Shown here: one piece after another, positions 23,165-34,245 of the stretch
Numbering within the stretch: position 1 is the stretch's first letter
Layout of the letters: every line of letters starts with the position of its first letter
Assembly: GCA_037893245.1 (NCBI GenBank)
Contig: JBAIAA010000594.1
Coordinates: 62,001-126,000 of the forward strand
Direction of reading: 5' to 3'
Source of the DNA: Crossaster papposus
Taxonomy: Eukaryota; Echinodermata; Asteroidea; Velatida; Solasteridae
Length of the DNA: 64,000 nucleotides
Notes under the pieces: generated by a model
The model's database searches: none
What the model was told of the DNA's origin: nothing
What the model saw: only the letters and a program-made list of their open reading frames with translations
Translations under genes and position numbers: made by a program

Positions 23165-24073
23165 CATTCACAGCTGAAACAATGCCTGGTTGCCGACGGC
23201 CGATGGGGCTTGGAAACCGTGAGGAGTGAAGGGGGGGGGGGGGGGTTTCTGTCGCGAGAGACAAACAACCAAACACGTCAGCAACTAAGGCGTGCATCAC
23301 AGCGCAGGATGATAATCCTACCGAAGCGCGGCCGGAACACCGACGCGGCTGTGCACCGGCCTGCGGACGGCATTATGAAAGATGGCCAGTGGAGCGTGAA
23401 CAGCAAGTCGGGCGACAAAAGCAGCCGCGAAAGGTATTAAAAAAGAACAGGGAGCCTTGGAATCCAGGAGAGTCCTTTCTTCTTGAGCGAATATCTTAAT
23501 GGAAGGACGACGGGACGGTTCTTGGGCGACCAATAAAACAAAAAATGATTGGTTTTCCTGAAACAATGTGCAGATGTGAAATGTAATTCCACTGTGAAAT
23601 TTTTAACAGATCCACCGTGATTCTCACAGCTGTGATGGAATGTCAGATGATTTGAATCACAAACCAATAGCGGAAAAGCAAACGATAACCTTGGAAAATC
23701 CGCAATATTGCAAAATCCGCGATAAGTGTGAAGAGTTTTATTATTATAAAAACAATTTTGAACTGATGATAATAGATAACAGGTTTGTTATGTCGCACGA
23801 CCATTACAAAAGCTTTGGAAAAAAGAGAAAAAGTTTCAGCAGTCATGTGAACTTACTGGTAAACAAACAACCCAAAAATCCATATAAGGTTTTGATTTTT
23901 TTACCACTCCACATACTGTACATGTATAAAAAAGACAATTCACTAAAGTGACGCTATTGACCGGTCCCTTGTATGATGGAGCTTGGTCAAACAATATAGT
24001 AAAAGAAAATTGCCAATACTAAAATCATCTGCCATCTGTCCTCAGACAAAAGAAAATCATCAACCAAAAAGCC
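23165..24073 (+). repeat. Duplicated segment A, first copy
   Basis: These 909 bp recur at 26,878-27,786 with an offset of exactly 3,713 and no difference that I can find by eye, down to the same 15-G run (23231-23245 and 26944-26958). The first 270 bp are GC-richer than the surroundings and look like neither a known gene nor a known repeat. It is part of the A-B-C-A'-C' structure at 23,165-28,694. Confidence 0.9.
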
Positions 24074-25971
24074 AACACAAATGGGTTTAGCTGTAGCAGT
24101 ATCATGAAGAAAATGATAGGATTACATACGTTAATACGTACAAATTTAAACGCTTGCTAGCTAGATTAAAAAAAGAAAAACAATTGTTATCACAGAACAT
24201 TTCCTTTTTTTATGAATACAGACATGTACCGTATCATTAGAATAATCAGCAAAATTCAGTTCGTGCAGTTGGTCCGCTATCATTTTAGAATATCTACACG
24301 TTCATTGTTATCCATTAATAACTACTGATCAAATCTATTTTCACTCAAGTCGATATCACAATTTTTTTTAATAAGATAATGGAAACGGGCTTGCATGAGA
24401 CAATCAAAGGCAGAATATATTATACCTCATCCATTATATCGTAGAATGGTGACCATAAGAGCACACACTAAAAAGTGGATGAATAAAAAAAATGCTGGCG
24501 GATGTATGTGGAAATTTGTGGATGCGTGGCACTTGTACACGTGTGTTTTGTGTGAACAGTCTGTCCGGGGAAACAATGTGCCGTGGCAGTCGTGTTTGCG
24601 CAGTAGTGAAATGCCGCGTTGATCATTAACTTTGTGATGACACTTCCACACTGGTGACAATGGGGAACGGAACAACAGCCTCTGATAGAGTCCAGACTAG
24701 AGCTTTTGTTTCACTGTGTGAACAATTGTGACACACCTTGCAGAAGATAAATATGAATGCATTTACCCTTCTATGGCCATCGTGCTTGTATTGCTCATAG
24801 TCCTAGGGGTATGCATGATGGATAGATAGACATAGAAAAAATATATCAAATGCTGCCAAAAATAAATTCCAAACGTTGTTCTATGTCGTTACTTATTCCC
24901 CAACAATCTCCATCCAGTCAAATTTCAACACCAGGTTTTGTTGGAATCTTTTAGGATAGGTACTAGGACCCTAAACTGACAGGCTTTTACACAGATTGTG
25001 TGTACATGTAAAGTTTGCCATGTTTGAATTTGCCAGTAAATTACATGAGGAAATATCAACTTTCTTTGAAATGCACATTAATTATGAATCAAGATGTTCT
25101 AATCAAGTTTTTGATGATAAACCGATGGCTCTCAAAGTATTACCTGTACATGTACTATATGTTTAATAATCTAGATTTGTGCATGTGATGTGCATAGCTA
25201 TCGTACGGTAAATGAGTCAATGATAATTTCCTTTTTAGTGAGAAAATAACCTAATATGATTATTTTGAATTGTTCCAAACTCACCAGTAACATTCCGATC
25301 TGGTCCTTATAACTTTTTAAAGAATAAAGGCTAATATTAACGGCTTTGGTGCAGGCTCTGTGCACAAGTACCCCCTCAATCAGTTATCAAGAGAAAGTTG
25401 GGAAATACCACCGGGGAAGAATCAAATGCCCTGCTGTCTAACCTACCGGTAGTTATCATGGGTAGGATCTAGCTGGGCCATTTTTTCTTCCTATCGTGCC
25501 TTGAACGAACTTAACCCCTGAAGTTTTTTGTATTTTAAATGTCCCACTATTTGAGATATTTAAAGTAGAAACAATCCTTTAGAAAATAATATTTTGATGA
25601 CGCAAGCTCTTAATACACGTATCGGTATTTCCATATCATCGTTATCGTATGCAACAAGTGCCCTAGTCTTGATAATAGGCTTAGCTTACCCCACCCTAAG
25701 CCTCCCACATTGTGGTTATCAATAACCGTGTAACCGTTGTTTTGCGGTTCCCAACATTTAAACAAAAACAAATTAAAAAAAAAGAAGAATGGGCTTGCAT
25801 TGCGTAATTAGCGCTGCTTCATCAATGAATTTAGTGTGTGCGCATAGTACGTGTTGATAATCGCAGTTTGCGATTGCTAATTGTCTGCATCAAATCTTAT
25901 AGGCCGACTGGCTATATGATAAGCTATCAGAAATGTCCATACAAAATTTCATCAATCGTACTATTTGTGAC
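24074..25971 (+). other. Segment B, present once (missing from second copy)
   Basis: These 1,898 bp lie between A and C in the first unit only. The breakpoint in the second unit shows a single shared C. The end words CACAAAT and ATTTGTG are inverted, but no target duplication flanks them, so deletion is more likely than insertion of an element. B holds no recognised gene. Its last 275 bp are the left part of the hAT-like element at 25,697-26,104. Confidence 0.75.
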
Positions 25972-26104
25972 CTGCTCCAACGAAACCCAGACATAATTGA
26001 CAATAATTAGTTAAATAATTGACAATAAAAAAGTTACCGAACAGGAAATATGAACCGTGTAACCGTTTGAACGGTCGGTTAACCGTTTAACCGCTGCAGG
26101 CTTA
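25697..26104 (+). mobile_element. hAT-like MITE (TAAGCCT...AGGCTTA), copy 1
   Basis: The left end (TAAGCCT, then a CATTGTGGTT block and CCGTGTAACCG) and the right end (GGTTAACCG, then AACCGCTGCAGGCTTA) match the better-preserved element at 43,899-44,327 in order and spacing. No perfect 8-bp target duplication is seen. Instead, related 15-bp words (TAGCTTACYCCACCC) lie on both sides at 25682 and 26111. A remnant of the right part recurs at 27,787-27,919 in the second duplicate. Confidence 0.65.
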
Positions 26105-26879
26105 TCAAGGTAGCTTACTCCACCCCCACTCGCCCCTCCACCTAACACACCACAAATTTACAGCTTGGTGTACACCGGTAGTAGCAAATCAGTACTTTAT
26201 AAGTTTAAATTTGTTGTGACTGACATTACAGTCATCAAATTTATAATGCTCTCGTCATCTATAGTTTCTTTTAATCAGTCTTAGATACCGGTAACTACTC
26301 CTCTTTCTCTTTTTTTCTTGACCTACTTTTTCTTTGTTTCTCTACATCTTTCCTTGTACCGGTACATGTACCTGTACGCCTCATACAATTCACTTTCTTT
26401 CATTTGTTTCCCCTGTACTCAGCCTGTCTCTTTGCTGCTGTCTTTGGCATCCTGCTTACACTCTTGTAAAATGTGTGCAGTGTTTGACTTTTGTAATAAA
26501 ATGCCAATATTAAAAAAAAGATAAAATATTGTCAAAAATGTATTTTGTACTTCAATCAAATGAAAAATATTTATATTAAACATGATAAATAGTGTGCCTG
26601 AAATGGGGTACATTTCACAAAAAAGCTCCATGTCATTCACTTTATATCTGTACTTTTATATTGGATAATGCAATGTAGTGGATTAAAAATACAAATTATG
26701 AGGGATCCTAGAGCATTGTTTTAGGATTACACAAGCTTTAGTAAGTTTCATTGTGGGTAATATACCGGTACAAGTTATCAGTCCATCCACTGTTCAAAAT
26801 TTCTTCCATTGACTTATATGTAACAACATGACTGACATTACAATATTGTGACTGACATTACATTGTGACTGAAATTACA
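25971..26879 (+). repeat. Duplicated segment C, first copy
   Basis: These roughly 909 bp recur at 27,786-28,694 with an offset of 1,815 and no difference found by eye. C contains the right end of the hAT-like element and three of the four GTGACTGACATTACA-type words near its end. Its last bases (CA) overlap the start of A', a 2-base microhomology at the tandem junction. Confidence 0.9.
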
Positions 26880-27786
26880 TTCACAGCTGAAACAATGCCT
26901 GGTTGCCGACGGCCGATGGGGCTTGGAAACCGTGAGGAGTGAAGGGGGGGGGGGGGGGTTTCTGTCGCGAGAGACAAACAACCAAACACGTCAGCAACTA
27001 AGGCGTGCATCACAGCGCAGGATGATAATCCTACCGAAGCGCGGCCGGAACACCGACGCGGCTGTGCACCGGCCTGCGGACGGCATTATGAAAGATGGCC
27101 AGTGGAGCGTGAACAGCAAGTCGGGCGACAAAAGCAGCCGCGAAAGGTATTAAAAAAGAACAGGGAGCCTTGGAATCCAGGAGAGTCCTTTCTTCTTGAG
27201 CGAATATCTTAATGGAAGGACGACGGGACGGTTCTTGGGCGACCAATAAAACAAAAAATGATTGGTTTTCCTGAAACAATGTGCAGATGTGAAATGTAAT
27301 TCCACTGTGAAATTTTTAACAGATCCACCGTGATTCTCACAGCTGTGATGGAATGTCAGATGATTTGAATCACAAACCAATAGCGGAAAAGCAAACGATA
27401 ACCTTGGAAAATCCGCAATATTGCAAAATCCGCGATAAGTGTGAAGAGTTTTATTATTATAAAAACAATTTTGAACTGATGATAATAGATAACAGGTTTG
27501 TTATGTCGCACGACCATTACAAAAGCTTTGGAAAAAAGAGAAAAAGTTTCAGCAGTCATGTGAACTTACTGGTAAACAAACAACCCAAAAATCCATATAA
27601 GGTTTTGATTTTTTTACCACTCCACATACTGTACATGTATAAAAAAGACAATTCACTAAAGTGACGCTATTGACCGGTCCCTTGTATGATGGAGCTTGGT
27701 CAAACAATATAGTAAAAGAAAATTGCCAATACTAAAATCATCTGCCATCTGTCCTCAGACAAAAGAAAATCATCAACCAAAAAGCC
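26878..27786 (+). repeat. Duplicated segment A', second copy
   Basis: This is the second copy of A (offset 3,713), joined directly to the end of C at 26,878. The same short frames appear unchanged in both copies, showing the absence of frame-altering differences. No function is assigned. Confidence 0.9.
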
Positions 27787-28694
27787 CTGCTCCAACGAAA
27801 CCCAGACATAATTGACAATAATTAGTTAAATAATTGACAATAAAAAAGTTACCGAACAGGAAATATGAACCGTGTAACCGTTTGAACGGTCGGTTAACCG
27901 TTTAACCGCTGCAGGCTTATCAAGGTAGCTTACTCCACCCCCACTCGCCCCTCCACCTAACACACCACAAATTTACAGCTTGGTGTACACCGGTAGTAGC
28001 AAATCAGTACTTTATAAGTTTAAATTTGTTGTGACTGACATTACAGTCATCAAATTTATAATGCTCTCGTCATCTATAGTTTCTTTTAATCAGTCTTAGA
28101 TACCGGTAACTACTCCTCTTTCTCTTTTTTTCTTGACCTACTTTTTCTTTGTTTCTCTACATCTTTCCTTGTACCGGTACATGTACCTGTACGCCTCATA
28201 CAATTCACTTTCTTTCATTTGTTTCCCCTGTACTCAGCCTGTCTCTTTGCTGCTGTCTTTGGCATCCTGCTTACACTCTTGTAAAATGTGTGCAGTGTTT
28301 GACTTTTGTAATAAAATGCCAATATTAAAAAAAAGATAAAATATTGTCAAAAATGTATTTTGTACTTCAATCAAATGAAAAATATTTATATTAAACATGA
28401 TAAATAGTGTGCCTGAAATGGGGTACATTTCACAAAAAAGCTCCATGTCATTCACTTTATATCTGTACTTTTATATTGGATAATGCAATGTAGTGGATTA
28501 AAAATACAAATTATGAGGGATCCTAGAGCATTGTTTTAGGATTACACAAGCTTTAGTAAGTTTCATTGTGGGTAATATACCGGTACAAGTTATCAGTCCA
28601 TCCACTGTTCAAAATTTCTTCCATTGACTTATATGTAACAACATGACTGACATTACAATATTGTGACTGACATTACATTGTGACTGAAATTACA
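27786..28694 (+). repeat. Duplicated segment C', second copy
   Basis: This is the second copy of C (offset 1,815), joined directly to A' because B is absent. It retains only the right-hand remnant of the hAT-like element (27,787-27,919). Confidence 0.9.
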
Positions 28695-29240
28695 CTTTTG
28701 TTCAACTCACCAAATCTTTAAATAACAATTATTTGCCAACTTGATAATATTATTGCACTGCCCAGACCCCATACTAAGAAAATAATGAAGGGCACATGTT
28801 AATTGTTATCCTGTACGTTTTTATGGGGAAAATCATTGTTTTTTGTGACTGACATTACATTAAGCCTAAAGCGTTATTTTGACAGCACATCCTGGGTATC
28901 TAACATTAATTTCATATTTAGTTATTTTCCTAAATATGGACACTGAGAGTTGTTATTTTAACACAAAAGTGAATTAAATATCATTAGACTGATGAAAATT
29001 ACCAAAAGAAATAAGTTTGGTGTTTTTACCTACGATTGGTACTTGGTACCGGTAGCATAAACATAGTGTCAACTTCAGAGTGCTGTAACTTACAAACTAA
29101 TTGGTTTAGAACATTTTTTTTATATTTCTGATCTTTAGAATATACCCTATTAATTCTGTAAAGATATTTAAGAAAAAAGCATTAACAAAATTTGACCCTC
29201 GTGTTGCACTTGCGTGGAATCGCCCAACTGTTCTCAAATT
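28695..29240. other. AT-rich spacer with a GTGACTGACATTACA word
   Basis: A further GTGACTGACATTACA word lies at 28845-28859. No gene is seen. Confidence 0.4.
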
Positions 29241-29600
29241 GAAGCTTATGCTCTAGTGCAAATATCTACATACAATATCATATGGTTAGGATATTGGGTT
29301 TTCCTATAATCATGGTTTTATTAACCAGTTCGCACCGGATGACGTATATAAATGTAAAGTTTTTTCCAGATTCAAAACAGATGACGCATAAACACGCCAT
29401 GAACAAGGCCGAAAATGTCTGTCCGCAGCGAGAAAGACGGAAATGCCTGGGTGTGCTTCCCTGGACTATCGGCCTGAACCTGCTTCGGATTGAGTTTCGT
29501 TAAAAATAATCCCGCGGGTCGGCTCGGTGATGTTAAAATAATCCCGGCGCGAACTGGTTAACTGACATTGCATTTTTCGAGAGACACCCTGTATAGGTCA
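29241..29600 (+). repeat. Dispersed repeat interrupted by an F2 MITE
   Basis: The flanks (AAGCTTATGCTCTAGTGCAA, GGATATTGGGTTTTCCTATA, then GCATTTTTCGAGAGACACCC) match 32,070-32,203, where the F2 insert is absent. The CGAGAGACACCCTGTA end is typical of a DNA-transposon terminus. The pair acts as an occupied/empty-site comparison. Confidence 0.65.
29321..29561 (+). mobile_element. F2 MITE copy 3 (nested)
   Basis: The element is 241 bp, with TTAA at 29321-29324 and 29558-29561 and ends TTAACCAGTTCGCACCGG and CCGGCGCGAACTGGTTAA. It sits inside the dispersed repeat just described. Length and interior match the inverted copy at 11,948, with blocks such as CCTGAACCTGCTTCGGATTG and AAAATAATCCCG. Confidence 0.9.
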
Positions 29601-30492
29601 GATTGTTGCACCCACACCACATTGCAGTTGGACTTGCATGTATTTGGAGCTGGTAGCGTTTTATTAAAATACTGCAGTTGCCACTTTGTTAACAATTGAC
29701 AAAATATTCCACTCAAAAGTTGTGGGTAAGTCAAAATTCTCCATTGCCATAAGTGGCTGTGTTTTCTTAATCTGTAATAACGGTAATAGCTTTTTTAATG
29801 ACTTTCTGAAGACTCCTCATTTTAGTAGTTCAAAGAACTGCTACTCAAAATTGTTGAATAGACTCTGCCCACTCCCATGTTCAAGTGGTCTTCTGACAGT
29901 GTGCATGTAGTATTTAAACCACTATTCTACCGGCTCATGGGCCTGGGCGAGTTAATGACCTGTTTCCAACGATTTTCTTAAACAATTATACTGCATAATT
30001 TTGTAAAACATCCATACATATGTTTATGGTATGATCCTCGCTGGTGTGATCAGTCCCACACATAAACAATATGGACATCGGCGCTCGTGTCCCACGTTAC
30101 GCGGAATGAAAGATGCCTGTACAGTGTGCAAACTCAAAAACACGCACTCATTTGTGGTATTGCGCATACCTTGTGAGGTTTCAACCAATAAAATGTTTAT
30201 GTGACACTGTAAAACTGGCACGGGTGTTTTATCATCCATTCAAAACCGATCAACTGTGTAAGGTACTTAGACTGTGGCTAAGAAACTTTTTTAGATCGAT
30301 TCCTAAACTTGAAAACAAATTTACCGACAGTATATCTACATGGTGTACTGAAAATTGAAAAACAAAACTTAGAATCTTATACCTAAACCAAGTCAAATTT
30401 TGCTCACTGGCTAGGATGGGATAGTATGTGTAAAGAAATGTAGGCATGTATTTTTAGCACATTGAAAATTTGGAAATATAAGTTTTACATAC
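29601..30492. other. Spacer, no supported gene
   Basis: Short frames of up to 81 codons have no recognisable product. No repeat is recognised. Confidence 0.4.
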
Positions 30493-30750
30493 GTGATCCT
30501 GCACATCAAAATCAGGAATAAGTCGGAAAATGACTTTTTGAGATATGTACAAAGTAAGATTGGAAATTCCATTTAAGCTTTCTAATGATATTCACCACAA
30601 GCCTGTAGCTGAGAAATGATTGACTTTGAGGTACAGGCTTATGATGGTCATCATTAGAAAGCTTATGGAATTTCCAGTCTTACAATGTACCTACGTATGT
30701 ATCTCAAAAAGTCATTTTCCAACATATCTGATTTTGATGTGCTGGGTCGC
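30493..30750. mobile_element. Hairpin element with ~115-bp inverted arms
   Basis: The left arm (30,493 to about 30,609) and right arm (about 30,633-30,750) are inverted copies at roughly 85% by eye around a 23-bp spacer. Shared blocks are GCACATCAAAATCAG, GGAAAATGACTTTTTGAGAT, GGAAATTCCAT, AAGCTTTCTAATGAT and AAGCCTGTA. This fits a near-palindromic MITE. It would fold into a long hairpin if transcribed. Confidence 0.75.
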
Positions 30751-31120
30751 ATATATCTTTTCTTCTCTCAATTCTTTGATGCACGTGAAAAGCTCTACGG
30801 AATTTTACTAAAATGAGAGTGAGCATCTCCTCCTTTGCATTATCGTCAATGAAAACTGCCTCCTGATTTCAAAATGACAAAAAAATGTGATGTACTGATA
30901 CATAAATTATATATATTTAGCGTTTTTATATATTTTACATATTTTGTGACTTTTAGTGAATGATCCAACATTTAAACATCTCAAACTTATAATTATTCCT
31001 TTATATACCGGTATATACCGGTAGCATAAACAGTTAATTGATATTTCTACTGTTGTCAGAAAATTCATTGTTTTCATGTCAAATCAATGTTGCTGTTAAC
31101 AGGCATTATGAATCTAATGT
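30751..31120. other. AT-rich spacer, no feature seen
   Basis: Only ATATACCGGTATATACCGGTAG-type words near 31,003-31,024 stand out. No gene or recognised repeat is seen. Confidence 0.45.
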
Positions 31121-31517
31121 GTAATGTCAGTCACGGTAATGTCAGTCACAGAGGTTAATTTGCATATTTGTTAAAAAATTCAATTGGAGTTTTCCCCATC
31201 TTACAACATGCGTAAGTTACCCTATCAGCTATAATGTTCATATGGATTTAGATCTGCAGCACTTTTAACTTAAAGAGAAATTTTCAAAATGTGTTTGACA
31301 CTTTTTGGTTGCGTCGCTTTTTGTAATGTCAGTCACGGCAGTAAACAACCCCCCTATAGTCGGAAAAGCTGAACATCAAATTTCAAAGTTTCAATACTAT
31401 ATTGTGTATTTAGTTTTTAGTATCTCCAATGCCAAACTTGGTTCAGCTGGCTGTAATTGTTTAGGCATTAGAGCTGATTTCATATGCAAAAATAGTAAAA
31501 AACGCAATGTTAGTCAC
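31121..31517 (-). repeat. Cluster of GTAATGTCAGTCAC words
   Basis: Copies lie at 31121-31134, 31136-31149, 31323-31336 and a variant at 31504-31517. All are inverted relative to the GTGACTGACATTAC words at 26.2-28.9 kb. The opposed orientation suggests subterminal repeats of one larger element, unproven. Confidence 0.5.
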
Positions 31518-31535
31518 TGTGGAATAAAAGAGTTA

Positions 31536-32068
31536 CAAGTTGTTCACTTTCTAGTTGGCTGATTGCTCAGTGAGCAATCGTTGTTTAAGCAAGGTGGGGT
31601 AAAATGCCATTAGTTACATCTTAGAGAACTTTAATGAAGAACGACCCAACTGAATTTTACACGTTCTTAATAACAAAACCTAACAAACGCATTAGCTTTA
31701 TCTTAAAACAACCTTAAACAATGGTTTGAACATCATCTAAAGTCATCTGTGCAGAAACAGGTCGATCAGGATAGCGATGCATTTCTTATTTACAATGCAA
31801 GGCTCCCTAAACGTGCATATTCGGTAACAACAAACAATCTCTGCTGGTGTGTCAACTGCACCATCTTGTCAAATGATGTGCCCATCAGACAATGTCAGAA
31901 AAACCTGGTGTGTACAATGTGTTCAGTGTCTCAAAGCCCATCCTGCAAAGGAATAGGCAAAGCAAAAAAGATCATAAAGCCATTTATAAAACATGTAACA
32001 AATGGCATTTTACCCCATCTCATTTAAACAATGATTGCTCAGCCAACCGGAAAGTGAACGACCTGAAG
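31536..32068. mobile_element. DNA element with ~80-bp inverted ends
   Basis: The left end (GTTGTTCACTTTCTAGTTGG, TTGTTTAAGCAAGGTGGGG, TAAAATGCCATTAGTTACAT) and the reverse complement of the right end (GTCGTTCACTTTCCGGTTGG, TTGTTTAAATGAGATGGGG, TAAAATGCCATTTGTTACAT) correspond over about 80 bp with one small insertion. The 370-bp interior has no transposase. No clear target duplication is seen. The superfamily is unknown. Confidence 0.7.
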
Positions 32069-32205
32069 CTGGCCTAAATTTAAAGCTGATGCCCTAGTGC
32101 ATCTATACCAAATCATGTACGGTTATGATATTAGATTTTCCTATGATCACGGCTTTTAATACTAATAGCTACTATTGCATTTTTTCGAGATACACCCTGT
32201 AGTCC
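32069..32205 (+). repeat. Dispersed repeat, uninterrupted partner of 29,241-29,600
   Basis: AAGCTGATGCCCTAGTGCAT, ATATTAGATTTTCCTATGAT and GCATTTTTTCGAGATACACC follow in the same order as at 29.2-29.6 kb. The site homologous to the F2 insertion is unoccupied here. Confidence 0.65.
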
Positions 32206-33986
32206 AAAGCTGTCAATGATGTAAACACAAATCTTGCAATTCTTTAACATTCTTTGTTCTCGATCTTTTAGAATCAGGTTTTCGTTTACAATAGGTTAAA
32301 CAATTTAAAGGCTGAGTTCTTAATCTACAGAATTGTCAACTCAACAAGTCAGTAAATTCTAGAATCGCATTCTGGCTGACATGGAGAAGGGGTTTAGATG
32401 GCTAATCAAGAAAAATCAAGGGTCAACGGAGAGGTGTTTGACCCCTCAGTTCCCCTTCCCTCCAAACTATTAATGAGTTGTTGTTCTCCACTAACATTTC
32501 TAAAACGGTTGGCAACATATAGACAAAATGTTATTATCTCAGTCAGTACAGCGCATCTACAGTACATAAAGCCAGCCAGTTCCGAATTCCAAAGTGACAA
32601 AACAAACACATCCGGATATCCGATAAGCGCCGGCCCATTCTTTGCCGCTTGTTAAAATTCAGATTACGAAGGGCATGTCTAGGTGGCTTTTGTTGTGATC
32701 TGCATCTGTGCACACACACCGAAACTGGGTATGTCTTGTGACCCAAATCAATGCACTTAACACACACCAAACAATACTATTGTCATATCTATCTGAGCGC
32801 TGTAAAACTAAAGTTGTAAAGTTTGTACTCAGACTTTGGACTCTTGGCAAGAAACTGGAGATTACACGGACTGAAAAAGAGAAATATGTGTTGTTACAGC
32901 CAAAGATACGGTACTATACACATCCAGTTTTATCCCAATCCCAGATACATGTGACAAAAGATGATTGTATTTAGCAAATAAACAAACCTGTGACACATAA
33001 CAATACGTGGCTGTGTTTCTGGAGATTTCAGTGACTTGTTGACTCTGTGAATTGTACTTTGTATACATAACCTTTTCTGGCATGTTGCCAAATTGTTTAA
33101 CTGTTTCTGGCATGAAATCAAATAATGCTTTTCTTTTAACTTTGAATCACATTAGATTGAGCAAGTTCCCTATTTCACCTGTATTCATTGTAAACATTTT
33201 GGGTGTGGCCAAGTTTACCTCAGCAAGAACGTGTATCGTTTATAAATTGTTTGCAGTAAAATTGTTGTCTTTTTTTTTGTATACGGTACCGTACATACAC
33301 ACGAAACATACAGGTATACGTTGAAATGCTTGAACGAACTAAAGAGCTTGAATTGTAAATTGTTCACTGTCTATGAAATATAGCTTTTTAGACCTTTTCA
33401 CCGATTGTCTCATCTACCCAGTGACAGATTTTGGAAGTTAAACCAGAGTTAAAAAATTGCTTAAATCAGTGACGTAACAACATAAAGCATGCACAATCCT
33501 TAGGGGGTTCTCTCCGTCCTATATCTTGTTTCATAATGAACCAAACAGACCATTTGCCTGGAGGTTGGTTGGTATCAAACGAGGGGAATAATGGTCATGG
33601 CGATTTTTGGCAAGGTACAGGTACATGTATGCACATACCCGGTATGTGATAGCATTGCAGCGGTGGCAGCTTTTTGGGTGTTATTTATATCACCTCATAC
33701 ATGTACATGTATGAAGCAAGATATGAGAGTGTATAGGTATGGAGGACTAAGGGGGGAGTCCCTCCGTCTCATATCGTGCTGGGTATATATCACCTTTTAT
33801 ATCACCTTTTTCAATGCCTGTCAATATGCTTGTTACCACATACATGTAATTATAATAGTAGCATATAAGCGGCCATTTTGAAAAACGATGCTGCAATGCG
33901 ACACGCGACATCTAGGTACGAGACGGGTTCACACGCACGATCACACGCACGATGTACAACGCACGTATTTGGTAACCGTATTTAAC
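32206..33986. other. Spacer, no supported gene
   Basis: Frames up to 96 codons occur on both strands without recognisable domains. TACATGTACATGTA words lie near 33,618 and 33,700. Two related strings (GGGGGTTCTCTCCGTCCTAT at 33504 and GGGGGAGTCCCTCCGTCTCA at 33750) hint at a short repeat. Confidence 0.35.
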
Positions 33987-34245
33987 ATGGACGATCGTGA
34001 CAGTTCTTCCTCGTTCTACAGTGAATCCGACGAAAACAGTACAGCTTTATTCGTCGATTCGAATCGCAGTATTTTTTATTCAGACACTGACTCGAGCGAG
34101 GATGAAGATAGGCGCTCACCCGTATATGTTTGAGCCCAAAATGAAAAGGGGCGATCGCGATTACGTTTTAGTGAATCGGGGTCTGGTAAGCTTCACTTTG
34201 GCTGTCCAAATCTTCCGATATTTAGAATCAGCCAGAAACAAATGA
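33987..34245 (+). pseudogene. Possible decayed N-terminal exon (acidic, Ser-rich)
   Basis: The frame from the ATG at 33987 is rich in Ser, Asp and Glu (DSSSSFYSESDENS early, DTDSSEDEDRR late) and stops at 34133. In the neighbouring frame the text continues as PYMFEPKMKRGD, followed by CTGGTAAGC, which looks like a splice donor. An acidic, serine-rich start followed by PYxFEP recalls the N-termini of a large invertebrate family sharing the P2X7 C-terminal-like zinc-binding domain. That is memory-based inference, and the domain itself is not present. It would need a frameshift, so I treat it as a possible relic. Confidence 0.18.

Noticed and set aside
22931..23440. 169-codon frame entering the duplicated segment
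   Set aside because: It crosses a G15 run, has no domain, and only its second half exists in the other duplicate, so it is not a conserved unit.
24074..25971. Segment B as a transposon inserted only in the first duplicate
   Set aside because: The inverted end words (CACAAAT/ATTTGTG) are too short, no target duplication is present, and its right edge cuts through another element; deletion fits better.
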